Assembly: GCF_004005475.1 (NCBI RefSeq)
Contig: NZ_RZTZ01000009.1
Location: forward strand, 1 to 64,000
Reading direction: 5' to 3'
Origin: Niallia taxi
GTDB taxonomy: Bacteria; Bacillota; Bacilli; Bacillales; Cytobacillaceae
Length of the DNA stretch: 64,000 bases
The notes under the pieces are model-generated. The model did not search any database, was not told where the DNA came from, and was given only the letters and a program-made list of their open reading frames with translations. How positions within the stretch are numbered: position 1 is the stretch's first letter; each line of letters begins with the position of its first letter. Below, in pieces: positions 25,089 through 33,338 of the stretch. A program made the translations under genes and the position numbers.

Positions 25089-26270
25089 TTAATGATTTTT
25101 TTCGTCAATTCCTTTCCCTTGATCAGCCACTTTGATCCATTGGGTCGCTTTATCATATGAAACATATACATCTTTTTTAAACGTGGCGAATGCCATTTCC
25201 TTCCCGTTTACTGGATTCCCAGAAATATAGGCAATAGCATCTTCTTCCTTTATGTCAGGAATGTTGATTTCTTCCGACAGATTATTTTCAACATTCAACT
25301 CTACCAGATAAGCTTGTTTATCATAACCTCCAACAAATAGGGTTCCATTTGTTTTGAAGTACAGTGATGTAGCTTGACCTTTTGAAAAAACTTTTTCAAA
25401 GTTTTGTCCATAGTCTTTAGAGAGATATACCCCACTTTGGGTTCCAATCGCCAGTACAGTCTCGTTTGAAGGATGGACAGCTAATGCAGTCGGTTCCTCA
25501 CTTATTCCTTTCATGGCACTTTTTGTCCACTTTTTGGTCTCATCGGTTGAATAGTAAAGACCCGTATAATCCATTCTTGAATTGGGTTGCGGGTTTATCA
25601 CGTATATTGCATGTGATTTATACCCAACACCCATCATATGAAAGTCTATTTCCTCATAGAGGTCTAACGTTTCAAAGGTTTTTCCTTCATCTGTACTTTT
25701 GACAATTCCAAAAGGATTCTTCTTATCTGACCCAGAAGCAGGATGCCCACTACTGTAAAAACCATCATCTACAGAAGAAAAGCCCATGTAATCATGTTTT
25801 TCTCCTTCAGCACTACCCCAGTGCCCTTCTGAATACGTTTTTAATCCATCATGCGCAGGAATGATCATTTGTTTTCCATCCGTGGAATATCCTAAACCGT
25901 GTATATGTTCCAGGTATGTTCCTTTGCCTACAGTCAATTTGTCTCCCATAACGGATAGGCTACCAGTAATCAAAACTCCTATCAGGGATAATATCCATCC
26001 CCAATTTATTAGTTGTAGGTTCTTCTCTAACCGTTGTCGTTTGATTCGATCCTCTTTTTTCTTTACATTTTTTAGACCCTGTACTTTCTTTTTTACCACC
26101 ATATAGAAAGCAATGAACAAGATCAATAATAGGCCCATTGCCAGCAATCCAAAGGTGCTCATTGGTAATCCTGATTGCGTTTCCTCCGCCCCGCCATGGG
26201 CGAAGACTGTACTGGGTATTAAGACTAAACCTACACTGATTGGATAAATAAGTGATTTGAACTCTCGCAT
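25089..26270 (-). CDS. Membrane-anchored F510_1955-type beta-propeller protein
   Basis: 393 residues: signal/anchor at 1-24 (ending FAHGG), membrane spans at about 36-58 and 88-108, then an external domain built of BNR-like repeats (HIHGLGYSTDGKQMII, STDEGKTFETL, STDETKKWTKS, SKDYGQNFEKV). The family is called 'F510_1955 family glycosylhydrolase' in annotation pipelines, although no hydrolase activity is known to me. Homologues often lie near copper-resistance genes. Its start codon directly abuts the stop of the 68-residue gene. Confidence 0.83.
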   Translation of the reverse strand: MREFKSLIYPISVGLVLIPSTVFAHGGAEETQSGLPMSTFGLLAMGLLLILFIAFYMVVKKKVQGLKNVKKKEDRIKRQRLEKNLQLINWGWILSLIGVLITGSLSVMGDKLTVGKGTYLEHIHGLGYSTDGKQMIIPAHDGLKTYSEGHWGSAEGEKHDYMGFSSVDDGFYSSGHPASGSDKKNPFGIVKSTDEGKTFETLDLYEEIDFHMMGVGYKSHAIYVINPQPNSRMDYTGLYYSTDETKKWTKSAMKGISEEPTALAVHPSNETVLAIGTQSGVYLSKDYGQNFEKVFSKGQATSLYFKTNGTLFVGGYDKQAYLVELNVENNLSEEINIPDIKEEDAIAYISGNPVNGKEMAFATFKKDVYVSYDKATQWIKVADQGKGIDEKNH

Positions 26271-26477
26271 TTATGAATCTCTCCTCTTCCTTTTCATTAC
26301 GTAATAAATGACTCCTACGATAAGGATTGGTATGCCTATCCAAAGGCAAATTTGGAGGAAATTTGTGAAATAGGATCGAATGGATCCGGTATCCATCATC
26401 CATGTTGCGGACATGGTCAAACAAGTTAATCCAATGACTACCAAGAACAAAGCAATAATCCAGTCCAACCTTTTCAT
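26271..26477 (-). CDS. Two-span 68-residue membrane protein
   Basis: Two hydrophobic segments (about 6-26 and 41-60) and a basic C-terminus (MKRKRRDS). No family recognised. Its start overlaps the kinase stop by 4 bp (ATGA) and its stop abuts the start of the F510_1955 gene, so it is certainly co-translated; it may be a partner of the kinase or of the propeller protein. Confidence 0.78.
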   Translation of the reverse strand: MKRLDWIIALFLVVIGLTCLTMSATWMMDTGSIRSYFTNFLQICLWIGIPILIVGVIYYVMKRKRRDS

Positions 26478-27913
26478 TCCTCTTCCTCCTCTTTTTTTAT
26501 ATCAGGTGAAATCAAGAACTTGATCTCAAAGCGAGTTCCTTTTCCTACCTCACTAAACGCTCGGATAGACCCTCCTTGTTGCTCCACCAGGTTTTTGACA
26601 ATCGCCAGGCCTAATCCTGTTCCCCCAAATTCACGCGAACGAGATTTTTCAACCCGATAAAATCGTTCAAAAATATAGGTTAGTTCGTCCTCAGGAATTC
26701 CAATGCCTGTATCTTCCACAGAAATCTTCACGACATCATTCTCTTTCGTCATTTTCGCTGAAATCGTCCCTTGTTCTGTGTAACGGATAGCATTGTCCAG
26801 CAAGTTCATAAAAACCTGCGCCATACGATGACCATCACAATAGACAAATGGCAGGTCAGGTTGGATATAAGCTCGCATGTCCAATCCTTTTTCTTGGGCT
26901 CTCCATTTTGTTTTTTGAATAGCACTATTCAGCACTTCCGATAAATCGATCCATTCAAAGTGGAAGCCAATCTTTCCCTCTTCAATTTTGGAAAGTTCAA
27001 ACAGGTCTCCAATTATCCTTGTCAAACGGATGGATTCCTGATGAATGATATCGAGGTATTGCTCTTTTTCTTCTTCTGAATCATACAACTTCTCCTTTAA
27101 TACTTTTGCGTAGCCCTCTATACTCGTCATTGGCGTTCTTAACTCATGAGAAATGTTCGAAAAAAACTCACTCCGGGATTCACGATACTTTTGTAGGTCG
27201 AGTGCCAAATCGTTAATCGCTTGGGCTAACGAGCCCATCTCGTCTTTCGATGGTGGAGTGACACGAGTTTTTAAATCCCCTTTGGCTATCTTTCGAGTGG
27301 CTTTTTCCATTTGAATTAAGGGGTCTGATAACTTTTTTGAAAGGATATACGTGAAAGCAAGCGCAAGAAAGAAAGCGCCCATTCCCGATAACCATAACAT
27401 ACTTCGTATTTTTTCTAGAGACTCGTCAATCACATTAACAGAGGATACTACATAAACCCCACCATTAAATTGGTCTTTAGAAATAATAGGTGTCCCTGAA
27501 ACTAGGTACCTTTGGTTGTCTAGGGGTTCTATAAATTCCTTTTCAACAGATTTTCCTTGTAATAGGGTTTGAACCTCTTCGTCTGGTATCAAGGTACCTT
27601 GCACTGAACTAGGTACACCTGAAGTAACAATGATAGTCCCCTGAGCGTCAACGATATATAACTTGATCTTTGAAAATTCCGACATCATTTCCAACATGTA
27701 TGGAGTTTGTGGATTGTTGGATGCTGCGATCGATTCGGCATAACGCGAAGACAAATCCTCAATCTCTGCTCGAACTTCTTGATAGTAAAACCCTGAAAAG
27801 GCTCGATCGATGACAAATCCGAGGGGAAGTAACACCATTAGAAAAAGCAAAAGGATGGTTCCGCCTAGTTTAATGACAATACGGTTCCAGATCATTTTCG
27901 CTCGTCTGTCCAT
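26474..27913 (-). CDS. Sensor histidine kinase
   Basis: 479 residues: a first span (about 12-32), an extracytoplasmic sensor domain of ~140 residues without metal-rich motifs, a second span near 175-195, HAMP, the phospho-acceptor helix FFSNISHELRTPMTSIEGY (His in SHELRTP) and the ATPase domain (MNLLDNAIRYT, DTGIGIP, GGTGLGLAIV). It overlaps the regulator gene by 22 bp. The stimulus is probably a metal, judging from the neighbours; this is inference. Confidence 0.93.
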   Translation of the reverse strand: MDRRAKMIWNRIVIKLGGTILLLFLMVLLPLGFVIDRAFSGFYYQEVRAEIEDLSSRYAESIAASNNPQTPYMLEMMSEFSKIKLYIVDAQGTIIVTSGVPSSVQGTLIPDEEVQTLLQGKSVEKEFIEPLDNQRYLVSGTPIISKDQFNGGVYVVSSVNVIDESLEKIRSMLWLSGMGAFFLALAFTYILSKKLSDPLIQMEKATRKIAKGDLKTRVTPPSKDEMGSLAQAINDLALDLQKYRESRSEFFSNISHELRTPMTSIEGYAKVLKEKLYDSEEEKEQYLDIIHQESIRLTRIIGDLFELSKIEEGKIGFHFEWIDLSEVLNSAIQKTKWRAQEKGLDMRAYIQPDLPFVYCDGHRMAQVFMNLLDNAIRYTEQGTISAKMTKENDVVKISVEDTGIGIPEDELTYIFERFYRVEKSRSREFGGTGLGLAIVKNLVEQQGGSIRAFSEVGKGTRFEIKFLISPDIKKEEEEE

Positions 27914-28596
27914 TGAAACTTATATCCAACTCCCCATACCGTTTGAATAGGGTTAAAGGATAATTCTGCTTTTCTTACTTTTTCTCGTATATTTTTCACA
28001 TGAGTATCTACTGTGCGAAAATCTCCAAAATAGTCGCCTCCCCAGACTTTCTCCAACAGGTTCTCGCGTTCAAAAGCCCGACGAGGATTTTCAGCTAACA
28101 CAAACAGCAATTCAAACTCTTTAGGGGTTAGATCTATAGGCTGTTCTCGAACCAACACTTGTCTACCCTCCGGATCAATCGTCAGGTCTAAATTAGTAAT
28201 GACTCTTGAGACGGTTGTTGTTTGAGAGATGCTTGATCTTCTAAGAAGGGCAAACACACGAGCTATCAATTCGTCTGAATCAAAGGGCTTTACTAAGTAG
28301 TCATCTGCCCCCATAGTTAATCCCTTTACCTTATCTTTTGTGTCTGTGCGAGCGGTTAACATCAAGATAGGTGTATCTTTCGTTTCGCGAATTTTCTTAC
28401 ACACTTCCCATCCATCCATATCAGGCATCATGACGTCCAAAATAATAAGATCAAAAGATTGCTGTTCAGCCAATCGGACTCCCTCGTACCCATTTTTAGC
28501 TTCCATTACCTCAAAACCATTCTTGGCGAGATAAATACGAAGGAGATTCCGTACATTCCATTCATCATCTATCACAAGTACCTGCAATTTATTCAT
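27892..28596 (-). CDS. OmpR/PhoB-type response regulator
   Basis: 234 residues. Receiver domain with phosphorylated Asp in LIILDVMMPDMDG (about Asp53), Thr and Lys of the active site in MLTARTD and YLVKPFD, and a C-terminal winged helix (DLTPKEFELLFVLAENPRRAFERENLL). It is first in the cluster kinase-68 aa-F510_1955-SHOCT-Met-rich and probably controls it. Confidence 0.94.
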   Translation of the reverse strand: MNKLQVLVIDDEWNVRNLLRIYLAKNGFEVMEAKNGYEGVRLAEQQSFDLIILDVMMPDMDGWEVCKKIRETKDTPILMLTARTDTKDKVKGLTMGADDYLVKPFDSDELIARVFALLRRSSISQTTTVSRVITNLDLTIDPEGRQVLVREQPIDLTPKEFELLFVLAENPRRAFERENLLEKVWGGDYFGDFRTVDTHVKNIREKVRKAELSFNPIQTVWGVGYKFQWTDERK

Positions 28597-28801
28597 AAGA
28601 ATCCCTCAATCCTGCGTTTTTATCTTTATTTTCCCTATTTGAATCCATTTTACCCGGTCTGAATCCTCCTTGATCTATTATATCTATTATAAAAGGTAAG
28701 TTTGTAGAAAGAATTAGTAAAATGTGTTGGAATTATGAAGATGCGAAGTATGGGGAGTTTGCTCATTAAATCCGTATATCTTTCCTTTGTCATTTAATTA
28801 A

Positions 28802-29531
28802 TTAGGGGAATACCATAATGATAGTTGACACCGTTAAGGTGAGTATGCCAACAATACGCAAAAGAATTAGCTTCAAAATTATATCTAACAGATTACCAAT
28901 ATCGAATCAATAGCAAAATACAACTGCGTTCCGACAGTCGCAGATAATGTCAACACAAGTACTTGTTTAAAAGCTATTTTTCCGTTGTACATCGGTTTCT
29001 GAAGTGACTCGTACACAACAACAGAATAGGCGGGATAACTGCGTGTTGTGGGTAACCAGCCAAGTTAAGCCGATCCATACAAAATTCAGTACTAAGAATA
29101 CGAGCGAGAACCCCAAGCATCAATATGAGCGTTAGAGTTAAAATTGATATAATAAATGTCCATTCGCTAGCATTCATCACCAACGGTAGCAAGCCCGTTG
29201 CAATAGACGGTGCCAAGTTCGATTGAATGATACGCAAAAAGAGCATCATGAGTACCACGGTAAGGATGACTTTTCCTAAATAAGCAATGTCTAATTGATT
29301 CACCGCGATGCCTAACGCAGCAGTGATGGACGGAGCAAGAAAAATCTTGGATGGTTGTCTGATCCATCCGGCTTCTCGGTATACCCACATGGCAATAGCC
29401 ATTGCCGCAACTTCCGGCAAAATAATCTCATGATCGTTTAACATCACCGAATCCGTAATCATTGCAATAATGAATGTAATCGCAATCATATAAGAAATAA
29501 TCGTTCCTTTCTTTGAAACAGCTGAATTCAT
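28802..29531 (-). pseudogene. Multispan membrane protein (HPP-like), double frameshift
   Basis: An intact stretch of about 160 residues from the ATG at 29531 (RBS AAAAGGAG) has five or six hydrophobic segments (LPEVAAMAIAMWVYREAG, VVLMMLFLRIIQSNLAPS). After about residue 165 the open frame becomes non-membrane and ends at 28974. The true sequence continues in another frame (VVVYESLQKPMYNGK...VGTQLYFAID) and, after a second shift, in a third (LDIILKLILLRIVGILTL) to a stop at 28802. So the gene was about 240 codons and is broken. The family name HPP is tentative. Confidence 0.68.
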
Positions 29532-29656
29532 GGTTATTTACTCCTTTTGTTCGTATCATTTCCATCATCCACAATAGCTGATTTAAACACCCGATTTTGT
29601 AAACATAACAATGCTATTACAAGGGTGAAATGATGTTTACCCTTGCAATTAGCTGT

Positions 29657-29926
29657 TTATTTACCTAATCCGGCAGCTTTTAAAGTTTCAATATCAATAC
29701 TGTTGTTCATACAGTAATCCACTAATTTCTTATTAATTGCAACGGCAGGAACGGATTTTACGCCATAGGCTTTTGCTTTTTCTTCCCATTCAAGTGTGTC
29801 GCATTTTTTGTTCAGATCATAAACTACAACCTCACAATTATCACAAGCTAAATCTTTTACTTGCCGCACAGCATCTTCACACACACTACAACCTGCCGTA
29901 AATACTTCGATTAATCTTTTAGCCAT
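29657..29926 (-). CDS. Small thioredoxin/glutaredoxin-like protein with CSVC
   Basis: 89 residues from the ATG at 29926: beta-alpha-beta start KRLIEVFTAGCSVCEDAV (Cys-x-x-Cys), a cis-Pro segment VKSVPAVAINKKLV near 57-70, and extra Cys in ACDNCEVVV and KKCDT. An upstream in-frame ATG at 29998 is rejected because that region encodes the tail of a merR-family ruin in another frame. Small proteins of this type accompany mercury and other metal genes. No strong ribosome site is seen; translation was probably coupled to the upstream gene, whose stop lies 2 bp before. Confidence 0.78.
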   Translation of the reverse strand: MAKRLIEVFTAGCSVCEDAVRQVKDLACDNCEVVVYDLNKKCDTLEWEEKAKAYGVKSVPAVAINKKLVDYCMNNSIDIETLKAAGLGK

Positions 29927-29928
29927 AA

Positions 29929-30270
29929 CTAATTCACTAATTCTAATAAAATTTTCATAATTGGATACTGAGCTTTCGGTACTCCAGAACCAGGGCATTT
30001 ATCAACCAAACCCTCTAACAAGATTTTATGTCGTTTAAATCACAAATTTTTTTTCAGCCTCTTTAATTTTACACGATGCAAAGTTGAGCATTTCCTCTGA
30101 ATGAAATTCTTCATCCCCGTTTGATGCGGCTAGTAAATCTTTAAATTCTTCAAGAGTAAAACCTAAATCCTGAGCTCGCTTAATAAACTCAATATCTTGA
30201 ATAACTTCCTTAAAAATATTATTAGGGTAATTAATACTAAGCCCACAAGTACAATAGTAATATTTTGCAT
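29929..30270 (-). pseudogene. MerR-family regulator ruin
   Basis: Three frames together spell a MerR-family protein without its HTH: YYYCTCGLS (cf. RYYEKCGL), then DIEFIKRAQDLGFTLEEFKDLL, then CKIKEAEKK, then after two frame changes LLEGLVDKCPGSGVPKAQYP and a stop at 29929. The CPGSG and LGFTLEE segments are those of metal-responsive members. A start-like ATG with TTAGGAGAG is kept at 30270. It precedes the thioredoxin-like gene by 2 bp, so the two once formed an operon. Confidence 0.72.
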
Positions 30271-30340
30271 ATGACTCTCCTAATTATTTTTTAGGTGAAA
30301 TTCAACAATTAGTTTATATTCCTAAAGGTAATTGCATAAA

Positions 30341-30386
30341 AAACAGCATCATTATCAGCTTAGTTACTAAGATAATGATGCTGTTT
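30341..30386. terminator. 16-bp bidirectional terminator
   Basis: AAACAGCATCATTATC/GATAATGATGCTGTTT, perfect, between the ATPase gene end and the merR ruin. Confidence 0.88.
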
Positions 30387-30404
30387 TTAACTAATTATAA
30401 AGAT

Positions 30405-32639
30405 TTAAGAAAAAGGTTCATCATTTGTTACTTTTAGTATTCTCATAGCATTCAATACTGCGATAAGTGTAACTCCTACATCAGAAAATACGGCTTCCCA
30501 CATTGTTGCAATACCAAAAGCCCCTAACAATAGAAAGATTGCCTTTACTCCTAATGCGAAAATAATGTTTTGCCATACAATACGTCTAGTCCGCTTAGCA
30601 AGTGAGATTGCCGTGGCTATTTTAGAAGGTTCATCTGTCATAATAACAATATCAGCCGCTTCAATTGCTGCATCTGAACCTAACCCCCCCATAGCCATTC
30701 CTACATCTGCTCTAGCTAATACTGGAGTATCATTAATACCGTCTCCAACAAACAAAATTTTGTCTTTAGCATTCTTAGAAGCATCTAATTTCTCTATTTC
30801 TTCTACTTTATTTTGCGGAAGTAACTCTGCATGAACCTCATCTACCTCAAGTAATTCTCCTACCCTTTTTCCAACCACTTTAGAATCCCCTGTTAACATT
30901 ACGGTCTTCTTGATGCCTATTCTTTTTAGTGTTTGTATCGCGCTATAGGAGTCCGCTTTTATTTGGTCTGAAATTGCAATGGAACCTACGAATTGTTTAT
31001 CGTATGCAACATAAACAATCGTACCAATTTCGTTATTCCGATAAAAATCAACCTTTTCTTTTTGCATAAGCTTATCGTTTCCAGCTAGTATTTCTTTTCC
31101 GTCCACCACTATAGAAATACCATGACCAGCTATTTCATTATAGTCTTGAATTAATTCTTCTTTTATCTTATCTCCAAATGCCTTTCTAATTGAGTCAGCA
31201 ATTGGATGATTGGAGTGTGTTTCAGCATAAGCAGCAAACTTAATTATTTCTTCCTCTGAGTATCCATTAACAGGATAAACCGAGTCTACTTCAAATACAC
31301 CTTTTGTAAGGGTTCCTGTTTTATCAAATACGACATACTTAACATCATTAAGTGCTTCCAAATAGTTACTACCTTTTACTAATATTCCTTTTTTAGAGGC
31401 TGCTCCAATTCCACCGAAAAAGCCTAAAGGAATAGAAACAACTAAAGCACAAGGACAGGAAATAACTAAAAAGATAAGGGCTCTATATACCCAGTCTGAG
31501 AAGGTAGCTCCACTAAAAAGTAAGGGTGGAACAATAGCTAACAGTAATGCAATAATTACAACAACTGGTGTATAGTAACGAGCGAATTTAGTGATAAAGT
31601 TCTCCGTTTTAGCTTTTCTATTGCTAGCATTTTGTACTAATTCTAAAATTTTAGAAACAGTTGATTCTCCAAATTCTTTTTTTACTTCTACCGTCAGAAG
31701 ACCATTTTTGTTAATAAAACCACTTAATATATCACTTCCCACAGTTACATCACGTGGCACTGATTCCCCTGTTAATGCAGATGTGTCAACGCTCGAAGTT
31801 CCTTCTAATATAACACCATCTAATGGAACCTTTTCTCCAGGTTTAATTACAATAATATCGCCAATTTCAACATCTTCGGGTGATACTTTTTTGACATCTA
31901 ATCCAACTTGAAGATTGGCAAAGTCTGGTCGAATATCCATTAAACTGCTGATTGATTTTCTAGAACGATTAACTGCAATTGATTGGAATAGCTCACCGAC
32001 CTGATAAAATAGCATTACGGCTACACCTTCTGGATACTCCTGAATAGCAAAAGCACCGATTGTAGCAATAGCCATAAGGAAATGCTCATCGAAGACCTGC
32101 CCTCTTGTTATATTTTTTATTGCTCTTAATACAATATCGCCACCAACTATAACATATGCAAGTAAGAACACCATCAATTCGGTCATTCCTGTTATTGGCG
32201 CAAAAATCCCTAAACCAAAAATTAGTCCACCTAAGAATAAACGACTAATCATTTTTTTGATATCATTACTTCCATGCTCATGGGAATGGGAATGGGAATG
32301 GCCATGATTATGGTCATTTGCATCATTGTGGGAATGGTCATGATTATGGCTATGAGCATGACCATGGCTTATGAGTTTAGTATTCTTTCTCCCACTTTGT
32401 TTTTCAACTAACTTAACATGTGGCTCTAAACGATTAATTGTTTTCTTTGTATTTAATAATATACTTTCTTCTTCGTTACTTTCGTATCGCAAGGATATTG
32501 TCTGTGTAGCAAAATTCACATTACAATCCTTTACACCATTTATAGACGAAACTCCTCTTTCAATTTTCATTGCACAGTTAGCACAGTCAAGACCCTCTAA
32601 TAAAAATTCCTTTTTTAACTGTTGTCTGACTTCTTCCAT
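30405..32639 (-). CDS. His-rich zinc/cadmium P1B ATPase
   Basis: 744 residues. One HMA domain with GLDCANCAMKIE (about 15-26), then a His-rich linker of alternating H-S/H-D/H-N residues (about 93-125), eight spans, CPC in [35 protein letters not shown] and GDGINDTPVL. The SIPLGFFGGIGAASKKGILVKG context is that of ZntA/CadA-like Zn(II)/Cd(II)/Pb(II) exporters. An ATATGA-N8-TCATAT operator lies upstream. Expression is probably controlled by the neighbouring CzrA-like repressor. Confidence 0.93.
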   Translation of the reverse strand: MEEVRQQLKKEFLLEGLDCANCAMKIERGVSSINGVKDCNVNFATQTISLRYESNEEESILLNTKKTINRLEPHVKLVEKQSGRKNTKLISHGHAHSHNHDHSHNDANDHNHGHSHSHSHEHGSNDIKKMISRLFLGGLIFGLGIFAPITGMTELMVFLLAYVIVGGDIVLRAIKNITRGQVFDEHFLMAIATIGAFAIQEYPEGVAVMLFYQVGELFQSIAVNRSRKSISSLMDIRPDFANLQVGLDVKKVSPEDVEIGDIIVIKPGEKVPLDGVILEGTSSVDTSALTGESVPRDVTVGSDILSGFINKNGLLTVEVKKEFGESTVSKILELVQNASNRKAKTENFITKFARYYTPVVVIIALLLAIVPPLLFSGATFSDWVYRALIFLVISCPCALVVSIPLGFFGGIGAASKKGILVKGSNYLEALNDVKYVVFDKTGTLTKGVFEVDSVYPVNGYSEEEIIKFAAYAETHSNHPIADSIRKAFGDKIKEELIQDYNEIAGHGISIVVDGKEILAGNDKLMQKEKVDFYRNNEIGTIVYVAYDKQFVGSIAISDQIKADSYSAIQTLKRIGIKKTVMLTGDSKVVGKRVGELLEVDEVHAELLPQNKVEEIEKLDASKNAKDKILFVGDGINDTPVLARADVGMAMGGLGSDAAIEAADIVIMTDEPSKIATAISLAKRTRRIVWQNIIFALGVKAIFLLLGAFGIATMWEAVFSDVGVTLIAVLNAMRILKVTNDEPFS

Positions 32640-32680
32640 AAATACTCTTTCCCCTTTCTACAAGCGTTCGAAAAACTTAT

Positions 32681-32700
32681 ATATGACCAAATATTCATAT
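32681..32700. promoter_or_regulatory. SmtB/CzrA-type operator before the His-rich ATPase
   Basis: ATATGA-N8-TCATAT inverted repeat. The same architecture occurs before czcD at 60136-60155. Confidence 0.65.
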
Positions 32701-32763
32701 AACCATATATGTATTATATACTATCCAAAACAAGTGTCAATGGTTATCAACTTTTAAGAATAA

Positions 32764-32794
32764 AAAAGGATGGTATAAACTCCACCATCCTTTT
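32764..32794 (-). terminator. Terminator after the CzrA-like gene
   Basis: AAAAGGATGGT/ACCATCCTTTT stem of 11 bp; T run on the minus strand. Confidence 0.85.
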
Positions 32795-32824
32795 ACCCCA
32801 TATTCTTTCTAAATAATCTTCTTA

Positions 32825-33163
32825 TTAATGGTGTTGTGCATGATCAATCATTTGTTCTAATACACCCATTACATGCGCATCATCACACGAATAAATCATA
32901 GTAGTTCCTTCTCTTTTATATTTAACAAGCCTCAAATTTTTCAGAAAACTTAATTGATGAGAAACAGTTGATTGTAACATCTCCAACCTTTCTGCTATTT
33001 CATTTACAGAGTGCGGTCTTTCTGCTAACAAATGCAATATTTTTATCCGTGTTGGTTCAGAAAGAGCCTTAAACGTTTGAGACACTATAAATAATGTTTC
33101 CTCATCCAGTTGATTTTTATATTGTTTTGTATTCCCCTCATTTTTTTCATGTAAAGATCCCAT
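32825..33163 (-). CDS. CzrA/SmtB-type zinc-sensing repressor
   Basis: 112 residues, ArsR family. Asp95, His97, His108 and His111 reproduce exactly the alpha5 zinc-site spacing of CzrA (D-x-H, then H and H after 11 and 14 residues). No alpha3 cysteine motif is present (only Cys93). HTH is [15 protein letters not shown]. It lies between the P1B-4 ATPase gene and the His-rich ATPase gene on the same strand and probably controls both through AT-rich palindromes. Confidence 0.9.
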   Translation of the reverse strand: MGSLHEKNEGNTKQYKNQLDEETLFIVSQTFKALSEPTRIKILHLLAERPHSVNEIAERLEMLQSTVSHQLSFLKNLRLVKYKREGTTMIYSCDDAHVMGVLEQMIDHAQHH

Positions 33164-33338
33164 TATGTAATCCCCTTATTTAGTTCTAATTTCTCTATTA
33201 TAGCATAAATATATAATTCCCCTTTTTTATTTACTAAAAAAAGCAACTGTTTACTATAATTCTAATGGGATATATTACACATTAATCTAAACTACTTTAC
33301 CTTCCCGTATTTAAATATTAGTTGTGGTATACAGAAAA

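Noticed and set aside
29999-29999. Longer start (29998) for the thioredoxin-like protein
   Set aside because: The added 24 codons lie over the out-of-frame end of the MerR-family ruin, which has the better coding signal.
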